A stretch of DNA of 64,000 bases from Mycoemilia scoparia (lineage: Eukaryota > Kickxellomycota > Kickxellomycetes > Kickxellales > Kickxellaceae): contig JANBPU010000006.1 of NCBI GenBank assembly GCA_027575805.1, positions 10,004 through 74,003 of the forward strand, read 5' to 3'. This document shows, piece after piece, positions 10,758-20,820 of this stretch. The translations under genes and the position numbers were made by a program. The notes under the pieces were generated by a model. That model did not search any database. It was not told where the DNA came from and worked only from the letters and a program-made list of their open reading frames with translations. Numbering within the stretch: position 1 is the stretch's first letter; the number at the start of each line of letters is the position of its first letter.

Positions 10758-11672
10758 ATGACTGATACTGTCTCTGTTCCCGCCACCACACCATCAGTTG
10801 ACAACAGTAACACAGCCCCTGCTGTTCCTGCCGAACCAACTGATGCTGTAAACAAGGCTGAAGTGTACGTTGGCAATCTTCCCAAAGGATATACATCTGA
10901 GAATCTAAAGACGCTCTTTGCCGATGCTGGAGAGATAAAGTCTGTAAAAATCATCAGAGGCGCCAGGCCCTCTAGCCGCTTTGGACTTGTCTTGTTCTCC
11001 AATGAGAGCGATGCCGAAAAGGTTATAAACAGTGAAAAGACCTACAAGGCTGAAGACACCGAACTCAAGATCCGCCAGGCTCGTCCCAAGGGCGCAAAGT
11101 CAGCCCGCAGAGGTTTCCGCAATCAGCGTGCAAAGAACCCTGCTTCGGAAAACAAATCCAACTCTGACGACTCCAAGGACAGGGAGAGTCAGGACCAAGA
11201 AGAGGGCGAAGAAAGTGGCGAGAAGAAGTCTGCCAATAACCGTGGAGATGGTCGCAGACGTGGTCGTGGTCGAGGACGTGGTCGTGGTCGCCGTCTTCCA
11301 CGCGTACCCATTTCCGAACGTGTTGAGGTTGATAACCAGATCTTCCTGCGCAGGTATGGTGGCAAGCCTTCTGAAGAAGAAGTCAGAAAGCTCTTTGAAG
11401 AATTCTCAATCTCTTCGATCAATCTCCGCTACAAGTCTTGCTTCATCACTGTTCCTAACAAGGATCTTCGTGACCAGATTTTGAACAAACACAAGGAAAC
11501 CCCCTACAAAGTTGATGGAAGAGACCTCCACATCGAGGTTGCTCATGAGCCCAGAAAGTTGGAGACCAAACAAGAAAAGACAGCTGGAGAGTCTTCTGAG
11601 GCTGTCGATGAAGATAAGAAGAAGGATGTTAGTGCTGATGCCAAGCTCGCCGAAGCTGAGGCTTCAACCTAA
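10758..11672 (+). CDS. RRM-RGG-RRM RNA-binding protein (SBP1-like)
   Basis: Single coding exon, 304 aa. RRM1 spans about residues 35-112 with RNP2 VYVGNL and a divergent RNP1 (SSRFGLVLF). A charged linker of ~80 residues ends in an Arg/Gly tract (GRRRGRGRGRGRGRRLP). RRM2 (about 195-275) starts NQIFLRRYGG and is also divergent. The tail is Lys/Glu-rich. The order RRM, Arg/Gly box, RRM and the length match yeast Sbp1 (294 aa), a repressor of translation and promoter of decapping that binds eIF4G through its RGG box. That assignment rests on architecture; another two-RRM hnRNP-like protein is possible. Confidence 0.85.
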   Translation: MTDTVSVPATTPSVDNSNTAPAVPAEPTDAVNKAEVYVGNLPKGYTSENLKTLFADAGEIKSVKIIRGARPSSRFGLVLFSNESDAEKVINSEKTYKAEDTELKIRQARPKGAKSARRGFRNQRAKNPASENKSNSDDSKDRESQDQEEGEESGEKKSANNRGDGRRRGRGRGRGRGRRLPRVPISERVEVDNQIFLRRYGGKPSEEEVRKLFEEFSISSINLRYKSCFITVPNKDLRDQILNKHKETPYKVDGRDLHIEVAHEPRKLETKQEKTAGESSEAVDEDKKKDVSADAKLAEAEAST

Positions 11673-12007
11673 ATACCAGCTACAATCTATGTATGGTAAC
11701 CATACCTACATGAGTTATAATCCTAGCAATTTGCTTTTAAAGCTGTTTAAAAATGTGAAAACACATCCTTTTTAGTATGAGCATTTGCTCAAACTATTAT
11801 TCAAATATATCACTCCACATTTGCTACTATCTTAAACGTTAAAGAAACTAGTGTAATTGCGTATATGTGTGGTGTTTTATGAAAGGTGACAATTTGCTAA
11901 CAAATGGTGGTGGTCATACATTTAGCTGCGATTATCCCTACAATCGTCGGCCACAAAAATGAAGTACTCTTCAAAAATTATGATTCATGTGTAAAATTGG
12001 AAACCCG
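11673..12007. other. Convergent intergenic region with one repeat A
   Basis: 3' ends of the RRM gene and gep4 face each other. The only recognisable content is the repeat A copy at 11876-11990. Confidence 0.55.
11876..11990 (-). repeat. Repeat A copy 2
   Basis: GAAAGGTGAC, core CATTTAGCTGCGATTATCCC and right end CTTCAAAAATTATGATTCATG. It ends about 18 bp past the gep4 stop codon. Confidence 0.75.
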
Positions 12008-13246
12008 TTATTTATCTCTATTAGGGTGGCTAGGTGGAGATACACCAAGCTTTGAGATGCACTTGTAAATAAAGTGCTCGATATTACGAACCTACATTTT
12101 GATAATTTGTAGAAGAAGTAAGGACAAATAAATTTTGTTAAAAATCGTCCACAGCTACTATTATAGTACCTAAAAATTAACAAAGACTTACCTTGGCTGC
12201 AACAGGGTTGTCACCTTTTTCGGTAATTATCTGGCGAGTCCAGATGGTATAGAACCCATTCATGTTGCCCATCAGGACATCTGTAAGAAGTCGGTCGCCT
12301 ACAGATGCTATTTCACTTGATGCAACTCCCCGATCTTTGAAAACTTTTATAATTTCATCTCCACAAGATGGCTTCTACAATAGTGAACAACAAATAATAC
12401 AATTGTTATGAAATGTGTGAATATGTTAGCTTTTTGGAAAAGCGCCATCAATCATAGTCAAACGTACTTTTACTTGGTGTCGGAGGACTTCAACTCCTAT
12501 AGTTGAGAAAACACTCATTTAATTATTACCCCAGAAATGCATAATGTGATAGTAAATATAATCTTGGGTACCAACTAAACAGTGTTTGTATATACAGACA
12601 CCAACACCTTACCCAGGCTCTTTTCTATTTCTATAGACTGATAAAAACATTTCAAATGTAGATAAATATAATTTCAGCACTGGAGGGGATAAGATTTCAA
12701 ATATTAAAGAATTTCTTTTTGTATTTATATTGTGCCAAATATGCTCTACTCACGTGTTTGTAATCCTTATCATCATTGGTGCCTGCTGAATTCGAAACTA
12801 TCATTACTCCTTCTTTTCCAAATGTTTCAAGACAAGATTTCCATGAACTCTTGATAATATTTTTCAAATTATAAAATTGATGTTAGAACCAATTCTCAAA
12901 CTTGTTAGTGTAGCAATATACCACTATTATAGTATTTTTGAACATAACTTACTTCAAAGGGAGGATGTATATTAGATTTGTAGGGCTCAGTCAGACAATT
13001 ATCCTTATCAAATACTACGGCCCGAATTCCTTGGCTGTGTAGCAATGGCCACTGAATTGATGACACATCTAGTTTTCAATGTCATAGAAGATTTAGGGTA
13101 AATATTTTTAAAAAGTCGCATTGACCAATTCATTTCACATATATTGTCTACTTGCCCTTTACAGATAAGTGGGGGAGTATAAGCCAAGGAGATTTCACTA
13201 CTTTGAAAACAGATTTTATAGCTGGGATATTCAATGATTGCACCAT
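12008..13246 (-). CDS. gep4: Mitochondrial phosphatidylglycerophosphatase (Gep4)
   Basis: Seven exons on the minus strand: 13246-13163, 13051-12953, 12849-12754, 12637-12613, 12496-12474, 12374-12192, 12091-12008 (197 aa). Phases close at every join. The HAD phosphatase motifs are clear: motif I GIRAVVFDKDNCLTEPY, motif II IVSNSAGTNDD, the VLRHQKP lysine region, and motif IV IASVGDRLLTDVLMGN, then TIWTRQII. The N-terminus MVQSLNIPAIKSVFKVVKSP resembles Gep4 proteins (yeast 185 aa). Gep4 dephosphorylates PGP to phosphatidylglycerol at the mitochondrial inner membrane, on the route to cardiolipin. Exons 4 and 5 are only 25 and 23 nt. The exon 1/2 junction is the least certain join. A possible decayed paralogue lies near 44.6 kb. 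Confidence 0.92.
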
Positions 13247-13588
13247 TGCTGCAAATAATCCATGATATGGTATTGAGAAAAAATATAGATATTCGGAGGT
13301 TTGAGAACACCAATATACCGATTATGGTTATTTATGGGCATTAGTTAAACTTCACAATATTGTAATACACAACTCTTGAGTATTATTATGATTTTGATAC
13401 ATTAATTATCCAATTTCAAACAATTTTTCACATCCATGTTTAGCATGTATTGGATAGCGAGTTGTTGTATAATAAATATAACCATTTAACCTTTTTCTTG
13501 GCGTTGCAGATGGTTAATTTTTATTTTCATGTAGATAGCTGGTTTCAGATATAGCCAGATTTTGGTAAAAAGAAAAGTATTGTGATTA
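13247..13588. other. Intergenic, gep4 promoter
   Basis: Very AT-rich gap between the gep4 start and the mS26 stop codon. No gene or repeat seen. Confidence 0.5.
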
Positions 13589-14635
13589 TTATTCTTTTAC
13601 GTTAGTCTCGATCCAAGACTTTAGGCCCTGAACGCCAAGGTGTTGTGCACTTTTACCGCTAGTTCCATCAAGAGCATGCTTAAGCTGCAGTGTACGGTCT
13701 CCAATTTCCCTGCTCCCGACAACTCCACCAGCATCCTCAAAATCTTGGACCAGATCTTGGATGGATTGTTGCAAAATGGCATTTGTGCCGATGTGGAAAT
13801 CTTTGATCGCTTGCTCCAAATTTTCGTAAGTAACAAAGCTCTTTGAGTGGTGATAAAGCTTCATCAAAAGCTCAAGTCTCTCTTCGTGTTTCCTATCTAG
13901 CAGCTCTTTATGGTTACTAAAGCGCTCCCTTCTCCTCTCCTCAATAGCCTTGGTGTCCACCAAAACAGTTACTCTAGGAGGTTTCAAAGGTGAATCGACG
14001 TCCAATGGTGACTTGCTTTTGACCAATGTTTCTGTCTTATTCTGTACACTATTATCGCTATCTGTATTTGCAGCAGCTTCGCTGTTATTTTCTGCACGCC
14101 TCAAGTTTGGAAGGGTAGTCATTCCTTCTGGGTTGAGTACATTGTAGGCAGATAAAGGATCATTTCGAATATTTCTATTGTATATTTCTCTCTGGGCTCT
14201 TCTTGCCTCAACCTTCTTCTTTTCTCTCTCAAGCCCCTCTTTGAAGCTTTTCTCTCGTCTCTCTTTCCTTTCTTGTTCGAGCCTAACGCTGTTTAGACGG
14301 AATTCGTAGCGCATTCTTTTCATTGCCTGCTTGTACAGACGTTTTGAATTGGCAGTTTTTGGAAGTACATTGCTCTGAAAAGCAGAGGGCTTTGGCAACT
14401 CCACGGGGATTTCCTCCTTTTTCTTGGGCTTTAGATTCTTTAGCTTTCTTACAGGTGGTGCAAAGCCTGGCATGTAACCTTGCTTTCCGGGAATGTATTC
14501 TGGGTCAACCCAAGATTCACCTGAGGAAGTCTCTGTGCTCACGGATCTCGGACATAGTGTATTAATTCTTGAGTTTGAAAATGTCGCTTTTCGTAAATTG
14601 GTGGGAAGACCACCAGATAGTGCCTTCCTGTACAT
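13589..14635 (-). CDS. Probable mitochondrial ribosomal protein mS26 (Pet123-like)
   Basis: Single-exon frame of 348 aa. It begins with a Ser/Arg-rich, acid-poor presequence (MYRKALSGGLPTNLRKATF). A long basic helix follows (about 95-155), with repeated ERKERREK/REKKKVEARRAQRE pattern. A second part contains ERLELLMKLYHHSKSFVTYE near 265, which matches the LYH...FIVTE...L region of yeast Pet123. mS26 is a helical small-subunit protein of mitochondrial ribosomes. The identification uses this short motif, the helical composition and size, so it is reasonable but not certain. The C-terminal ~60 residues show nothing further. Confidence 0.7.
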   Translation of the reverse strand: MYRKALSGGLPTNLRKATFSNSRINTLCPRSVSTETSSGESWVDPEYIPGKQGYMPGFAPPVRKLKNLKPKKKEEIPVELPKPSAFQSNVLPKTANSKRLYKQAMKRMRYEFRLNSVRLEQERKERREKSFKEGLEREKKKVEARRAQREIYNRNIRNDPLSAYNVLNPEGMTTLPNLRRAENNSEAAANTDSDNSVQNKTETLVKSKSPLDVDSPLKPPRVTVLVDTKAIEERRRERFSNHKELLDRKHEERLELLMKLYHHSKSFVTYENLEQAIKDFHIGTNAILQQSIQDLVQDFEDAGGVVGSREIGDRTLQLKHALDGTSGKSAQHLGVQGLKSWIETNVKE

Positions 14636-14734
14636 TATTCTAATAAAGATTCTTGCAATGTAGTAGAGACCAAGATAAGTCAGCCAGAGGCTTGTAAAAC
14701 CAGTATTTTTATGATGGCCTCGTTAAAGGAATCT

Positions 14735-14768
14735 GTTTGATCTGATCATTTTTGTGATCAGATCAAAC
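14735..14768. promoter_or_regulatory. Perfect 14-bp palindrome upstream of mS26
   Basis: GTTTGATCTGATCA at 14735-14748 and its exact reverse complement at 14755-14768 are separated by 6 nt, 100 bp upstream of the mS26 ATG. It could be a dimeric regulator site or a cruciform; no function is known. Confidence 0.6.
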
Positions 14769-15523
14769 AAGGCCAAATGACAAAAGTCATTACTCCTTAT
14801 GTACCAATTGCACTTGACAAAATGGTAATAAAAGTGTACCTAACTTCCCCATGCAGCTCAACTGAACATTGGTGACATGCCCGTGTTCGTTTTAGATTGA
14901 TATTTCACCATACTTTTAAAAACAAGACACAAACATCCTGATGTGACCTTGCTAAAGCGATCGCCATCAAATCATTTTGGATATCAATTCTACATGTTGT
15001 GGATAGCGAACAAAGACCTCTGACAGACGCACTTGGAAAAATCATACCATCATAGCCTATGACACTAGATTTAGGTCAGATCTATTTCCCTTTAAATCTT
15101 TACTAAACGCTCGAACTTATCAATATTAAATTACTATTAATGGCCGTTGCATTTAGTGAGTGATTCTAGAGGCTCACAGAAATGCTGACAAAGAGTATGA
15201 AACAAGATATTCTCAAATCCAAGAATCAAGAAAGGAAAAGTCCAGAGACAGAATCAAGGACTATGAACAGGACATTATAATCGAATTGATTTTCAAAACT
15301 ATAAATGTTGATTTTGAGATGATCTTTGTTCTTTGCAAGCAGGTTTGCAAAGGAGTCGCCACAAGTATCTACAAAAAAAGTGTTTTGAGCAATTATCTCA
15401 TCTGCATATCAATGCGCAATGTGTCCTGATTTATGCTTGTCCAAACTTTTATGATTCTTAATGGGATCCATTCAAAGGCAGAATCCTTCACAGAAAAGCA
15501 GATGCTTGCGAACTTCTTCAAGG

Positions 15524-15533
15524 GTATATAAAA
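15524..15533 (+). promoter_or_regulatory. TATA box of orphan gene
   Basis: GTATATAAAAACCC lies about 180 bp before the ATG at 15708. Confidence 0.5.
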
Positions 15534-15707
15534 ACCCACCCTTCGCATGAATTCATGGAGTCTTTATTTCGCTGCCGACTTGCTTTATTCACTTTATGCA
15601 ACCTTCTTTACAGCAAATTCCTCTCTCTTTGATTTAACACAGGCTAGATTATCACTCCATACTCGTCTTACAACGAAAAGCAGACTGACGCTAACAAGAA
15701 CTGATAT

Positions 15708-16733
15708 ATGGATACTCATGCTATTTGTGGACAACCTCTCCGCCATTTGGCATCCGAACAGGCCTTCAGACCCATAGCAATCCCTGCACCTCATATCGCC
15801 AAATACCACCCTTATGAAAAGGAGCACATTGCACAGCCATTCCATTCTCACTACACTCGCAAACCCAGCCCTCCTCGTTGTGGCTATCACGCAGATAATC
15901 AGGGAGCCCGTGGCAACTACCAAGAATGGTCATATTTTAATCATACCTCAGAGTACCAACACCGATTATCGCCCTCTCCAAAGTTTGATACAAAACTAGA
16001 AAGCTTGCGAGTAGACTCGTGGCCACACTTGAGCCCCCACGCGCAAAGCTCCAGTCACCATAGTAGAGACTCCCATGCCACTGGAAACAATGGTTTAAAA
16101 TACCACAATGCTCTTTATGACAGACCTAAAGAACATATTCGCTTGCCATCTTTCAATGAGGCATTCAAAGACATCATTTCTGAGAAGAGGTCGCCCCTGC
16201 ATATCAATAACAAGAGCCAAAGCCCTTCCCCATTGTCGCCCCAAAACGCCAAGTATAGAACAAGCCACGAGCCCATGGCCTCACGGCAGCCTAGAACATA
16301 CCACTATAATAGCACATACGACGGTCTATATAGTGACGATGGGTACATAAACGTAGATGAAGCGATTGAGGTCGATATCCCCGAGATCCAAGAAATTAGA
16401 AACTTTTGTACCAACCCACAGGCTGGGGAGTACGACTACCATCGCCTGTATGCATACTATCAGAGCCTTGAGCTCGAAATGAAGGGTAAAATAAAAAAAG
16501 ATTACCTTTCAAATGGAAGCAATACAAAAAGATACCATAGGATACAGCTTATATGCAAGCGTCTTGAATACCTCAAGTCTGTAAGCAATGGTAGCCTTGA
16601 CCGGGCAATCTATATGTTTAAGCAAGAAAAGACTGGACTTTCTTTGACTGCATATACTCGCAAATTGGTTGCTATTAACAAGGATGTCAAACGGAAAAGC
16701 CAAAAAAAGATTTTATATTTGTATAAAAGCTAA
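15708..16733 (+). CDS. Unidentified Ser/His/Tyr-rich protein
   Basis: Single-exon frame of 341 aa starting at a true ATG. I do not recognise a family. The first ~220 residues are low-complexity, rich in Ser, Pro, His and Tyr, with several SPSP motifs and one LPSFNEAF motif (about residue 147) like short docking motifs in fungal regulators. From about residue 225 the composition changes to a compact basic segment (EIQEIRNFCTNPQAGEYDYH, then repeated Tyr/Lys-rich helices and the basic end KRKSQKKILYLYK). A TATA box and CT-rich leader precede it. It may be a regulatory protein, but function is open. Confidence 0.65.
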   Translation: MDTHAICGQPLRHLASEQAFRPIAIPAPHIAKYHPYEKEHIAQPFHSHYTRKPSPPRCGYHADNQGARGNYQEWSYFNHTSEYQHRLSPSPKFDTKLESLRVDSWPHLSPHAQSSSHHSRDSHATGNNGLKYHNALYDRPKEHIRLPSFNEAFKDIISEKRSPLHINNKSQSPSPLSPQNAKYRTSHEPMASRQPRTYHYNSTYDGLYSDDGYINVDEAIEVDIPEIQEIRNFCTNPQAGEYDYHRLYAYYQSLELEMKGKIKKDYLSNGSNTKRYHRIQLICKRLEYLKSVSNGSLDRAIYMFKQEKTGLSLTAYTRKLVAINKDVKRKSQKKILYLYKS

Positions 16734-17508
16734 CTACATTGGCTGTCACTAAACAGACATAGACTAAAATTTGTAATTTTTAAACTCTGGTTATTTTTGT
16801 ATTATTATTATTATTATTATTATTATTACTAATTATTTATTTAAATCATTACTATTATATTCAATATAAATTTTTAAAGTATTACTCAAATATACAATGT
16901 ATGTGTTGATTTATACGCCATCCTATACAAAAATATATTTTTCAAACTACTGTCTCCACTTATTTCTACTAAAGACTTTTAGCTAACTTTATTCGGAAGT
17001 GATCTCTCATGTATGCCATTATAAACATAAATGTATGGTAGGCAATAGTAGGTCCTTATTTTAACTCAATTAAAAGCCTTTTGATATGCAACTTCTGGGG
17101 AGCCATCTTTGTCAAAAGCCCTGTGAACTCTAACCAAATATTCATAAATCTGTGCATTATTTTTGAAAGTAATGCGTTAACCAAATCGAATCAGAATGTT
17201 TATATTACAAAGAGAGTTTTGATCAAAATAAAAAGTAGTAACTGCTGGTACTGTTGTATGTATGTGGCCAATTTTCACTACTGATCAGCCACACATAATG
17301 GCTGTGGGTGGGTCACAACAAAATGTCCTATAGATTTGAGCAATGATTTATAAAAATTGCAAAAGTTCTGATGTATGTTAAGATATATACTGTTCTTTCA
17401 GGGATGTTGTGAAGCTGACTTTTCTCTTGAATACATGCGTTGTTGTTATTGTGATTTGATTCTTGCAAGCTATTGCTTATTATTTTTATTATTTTTATAT
17501 ATACTATT
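16734..17508. other. AT-rich intergenic region
   Basis: Contains a (TTA)n microsatellite at about 16799-16830 and, from 17417, the DNA of repeat C copy 1. No gene seen. Confidence 0.55.
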
Positions 17509-18000
17509 TTAATTTTTGATTATATTTTTTGGGGCGCTTATGTCTAATAACTTGTGAAATAAAGCCATGTGTGCAGTTATTAAAGACTTCCGACTTTCGT
17601 CCAAATTTATTTTCAAGCCAGCCTTGTCCATAAACACTCTGAAATGTCCCACATAGCCTGTGGCCTTCATGGCTTCAAAGGGGGAGGGCAAAGTATTATC
17701 TTGGACCAGCCCTAGTCATCGTACATAGCACACAACAGCGACGATTCGGTGATTATCCGTTCAGCAATGATTTGGTTATAACCTACCCCATCTAGAAAAC
17801 CAAGCTGCTGAAACTATTGGAATAGGATGAATGCATTTGGAATTCCACTTGAGTGCTCTCGTCATGGAATAGAATGGGAGCTATACTCACAGCACAACAG
17901 CCATTGACATCCACCAGCACACAGATATGCCAATTGCTCCTCATAATCTGGCAGTAGGATAGTGTAAGCACTTCAATACACTCTCAACAGTTTTCGGAAA
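17509..18000 (-). pseudogene. Decayed copy of an unidentified gene (family C, copy 1)
   Basis: Three coding-like segments read in order on the minus strand. They are about 17975-17890 (LPDYEEQLAYLCAGGCQWLL, ending at a GTGAGT donor), 17826-17728 (after a CCAATAG acceptor: LGFLDGVGYNQIIAERI, ESSLLCAMYDD) and 17725-17509 (GLVQDNTLPSPFEAMKATG, ending SLITAHMALFHKLLDI). The last two sit in different frames at about 17726, consistent with a one-base loss. I do not recognise the family. Two further decayed copies of the C-terminal part lie at 22.6 and 23.7 kb. It could be a lineage-specific gene family or the tail of a mobile element gene. Confidence 0.5.
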
Positions 18001-18565
18001 GGTGGCTTACCCCCTCAAGCATCACAAAACAAAATAAAGACAAAATACAGACCAATTGCACTGAATGTTTATACTAGGTTTGTTTATATCTTTGCTCTAC
18101 TATGAATAAAAACCACAGTGTCGACTACCACTTCAGGCTAAACAATCGTATTTAACACATTGGACATTGCTTCAGTAGATACCCTCTAGTTGAGTAGAGA
18201 ATATGGAAAAATGACGACAAGGCGGCGTCTCTTGTTGATACAAACTCCAGGCACATGGGCCTAATGCCAATGTTTGATATATAAACCATGCTCCTGGGCG
18301 TTTTTAGGTTTTCAAGTTTTTGGTATTCTACTCTTTATCTCTCAGGTTTACACTATTGGCAAAAAGCTGTGCTTCTGCCGCATCTAACGAACATCTATCC
18401 ATACATTGCAGTTTCTGCTAAGAACAGCGGGAATACCGAGCGTTGACGCTTCATACACCGTTAAGCTAGCACCTTTCACAAGTTCCAAGGATTAGCCCAG
18501 CACTTTAACCGGACACACTTTACCATCCACATTACTACCAAGCTTCGATACTACACGGCCACACA
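18001..18565. other. Intergenic, promoter of CAP gene 1
   Basis: Holds a TATATAAA element at about 18276, 290 bp before the CAP gene ATG. No gene recognised. Confidence 0.5.
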
Positions 18566-19099
18566 ATGCAATTTAAATTATTAGGCAGTATAGTTGCTCT
18601 GGCAGCAGCAATCTCCTCGCCATCCACTACATCCGGTGCCGCGGTACCAGCCCAAACTTCAGTAAGTGTGGAATCGACCCTGCGCATGGCGTGCCTGGTG
18701 AACTCTGCGCGCAGTCTGTACGGGCTTCGCCCCCTTGTAGTCAGCGCCTCCCTGACTATGGTTGCAACCCAGCACTCGAGCTTCCAGGCCTCCAAGTCAC
18801 AGATGACACACTCAGACAGCATATATGGCAGCCTTGGTGACAGACTGCTACGCCTTGGTAGTGACTTTAGCAAGGTTGCCGAGAACATAGCTATGGGAGG
18901 CATTAACGAGGTCGACAAGATTTTCCGTGAGCTGATGGGAGACAGCGCCCACTTCAACAACATCATGGACCCTAAAATCACAGCCATGGGTCTTGGTTGT
19001 GTTAACAATTACTGGACCCAAGAGTTCTCGGCCCCTATGGGCCAAAGCAACATCCCCCAAAATGTTGAAGTTTGCCCGAAGACGCTTACTTACTATTAA
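18566..19099 (+). CDS. Secreted CAP/SCP (PR-1-like) protein 1
   Basis: Single exon, 177 aa. A signal peptide is clear (MQFKLLGSIVALAAAISSPS, likely cleavage near residue 25). The CAP domain fills the rest: helix ACLVNSARSLYGLRPLVV, then HSSFQASKSQMTHSDS, AENIAMGG, HFNNIMDPKITAMGLG and NYWTQEFS. The conserved histidines of MTHSDS and HFNNI are present. CAP proteins are secreted; fungal members (Pry type) bind sterols and fatty acids. Relatives lie at 40.6 and 42 kb. Compared with CAP 2, the HRxNI motif is weaker (HFNNI). Substrate unknown. Confidence 0.9.
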   Translation: MQFKLLGSIVALAAAISSPSTTSGAAVPAQTSVSVESTLRMACLVNSARSLYGLRPLVVSASLTMVATQHSSFQASKSQMTHSDSIYGSLGDRLLRLGSDFSKVAENIAMGGINEVDKIFRELMGDSAHFNNIMDPKITAMGLGCVNNYWTQEFSAPMGQSNIPQNVEVCPKTLTYY

Positions 19100-19567
19100 C
19101 GCATTCTACACTTTCAACCCCCACTCACCTCCCCTCACACACACGTTGGCAGTGCTCCCCAGCAGTAGCCCAAGCTGCCTTCATGCGCTTGGGCTGGCTG
19201 CCAATACCCACTCCCACAACTATAGTACTATTCATAGCTCTTTCCCAAGACCACACCATGCCCCTTATTTATTTATTATCCTTCCCAAGACTTTTAATGA
19301 ATATAGAGCAATATTTATAAACCCCAATGGTTTGCTCATTTTGATTAGACAGCTGTTATCCAAGTAGCACCGTGATAACATTAACATACGATGTAGTTTA
19401 TATATATACACACACAGACCAACAGCTCTGGCATAGCCGATTTAAAAATACTGAAAGACATAATGTTGGGCTGGACAATTTGGTATGTCTGCATTGTGTA
19501 TGTCTTGAAATTGACGTGAATACCTATTTTAATGAATAATGTTATGTTTTGAGCAAGAATTCATATA
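19100..19567. other. Intergenic
   Basis: 3' flank of CAP gene 1; no gene seen. Confidence 0.5.
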
Positions 19568-19731
19568 TGGCAGAGAGTAATCTTTTCCTCCAAAAGGGTG
19601 GTACTGGGATGTTCCCTTGGATACCAGCCAATCACCACTGATACCCCAGCTAAAATGTATGGATTGTGGGCTGATTTGCAGGGAATGTGTGAGGGTATCT
19701 GTTTGTTCCCTTCTGGTCAAGAACTAGCCAT
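19568..19731 (+). repeat. Repeat B copy 4
   Basis: TGGCAGAGAGTAAT to AAGAACTAGCCA, with TTGGATACCAGCCAATCA, the AGCTAAAATGTATGG core and GCTGATTTGCAGGGAATG. Confidence 0.8.
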
Positions 19732-20820
19732 ATTATGTTTGTGAACAGTGCGTATTTTGTACCAAGGGCCGAGAGTGCCCTTCCACTGCTATCAAACGCG
19801 AATGTGCTTTTACAAACCCTCCTTGGGCAGAAGCCACAGTGAGGAATCTTCCTCTGGCAAAGATATGGACCTTCTGAAATTCATGCTGAGGCACCTGTAA
19901 TTTATTTTGGGACTTTAAAGGGCCATTTAGACAGCGAAGAGGGATGCCTTTAATTGATAGTCAGATGGCTCAAGCTATGGGAAAGATGGTTGAGCAGGAT
20001 TCTGCCCAAGGCCAGCCTTGCGGTAGTTTTATTGGCAGAAGAACCTACAAGACACAGGCAAGATCTGTGGCAAGGATTCGGGTTCAACTATGTGCTTTTA
20101 ACGCCATTTGGAGCATCAAAACAGGGCGGACCCTGCAAGAGAGTCACTTTCCTTGCTTCGACATGGGTGTGAGTTATCACAAACTTTCTGCTGCGGAGGT
20201 GACAGTGGGGAGAGGGGGGGGGCTTTGTGCTTCGCTTAGTGTGGGTATAAAAGTACGAGAGGCCATGCTATGTCCAACAATAGCCTCAACTGACCAACCA
20301 CACAGCACAGGCCCTGGCAGACGGACAGCTGGGCTGCAACAGCAAGATACTCAAGGCATCCAAGCATTTCAGAAGGAAAGGTGGGCCTTAATACCAAACA
20401 CCATACCCGCCGTTAAAAATACTCTCGAAGCCAGCCAGCCAGCCCACACAATATTCATAGGAAACGAGACCGGGCTTCGCTTGCTATCGCTTTGGGGAAA
20501 GTTGCTTTTTTGGTTATAGTGGTGCACTTTGTTGTTATTGACTCAGGCCAAAAGGAGAGGGCAAGTGGTTTGGATTCGCTAGCTTTGCAGAAAAACACAC
20601 AGCCAGCTGGGATATTGTGTGTATGTGTGTGTGTGCGTGTGCGCGTGGAGTAAATGTTTGGCTGGCTGGTGGAGAAAGCTGCTGCTCTATTGCCTGACCC
20701 TTTTAGTGACACGATCTTGGGCTCTGTTTCCCTCTGCCCACCTATTCCTTTGTTCCCCTCTACTATCTTTTATTATTATATATTTACTAGGCCTTTAAAC
20801 AACATAACTCTTTTTATAAA
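19732..20820. other. Intergenic, rho1 upstream region
   Basis: About 1.1 kb without a recognisable gene. A frame at 19944-20519 has no family match. It contains GGTATAAAAG at 20245 and a (GT)n tract at about 20609-20646. Probably the rho1 promoter and long 5' leader. Confidence 0.5.

Larger units (their letters stand above)
14636..15707. other. Divergent intergenic region
   Basis: Promoters of mS26 (minus) and the orphan gene at 15708 (plus). It holds a perfect palindrome (14735-14768) and a TATA box (15524). A coding-like stretch at 15160-15429 has no ATG and no clear partner exons; I could not assign it. Confidence 0.5.

Noticed and set aside
15160..15429. Coding-like charged frame (EYETRYSQIQESRKEKSRD)
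   Set aside because: It has no ATG and I could find no convincing partner exon, so it is only noted, not called.
16799..16830. Regular short repeats suggesting a CRISPR-like array
   Set aside because: It is a simple (TTA)n microsatellite; there are no spacers, and this is a eukaryotic genome.
19944..20519. 191-codon plus-strand frame
   Set aside because: Uneven composition, no recognisable domain and no splice partners; it lies in the probable rho1 promoter or leader.
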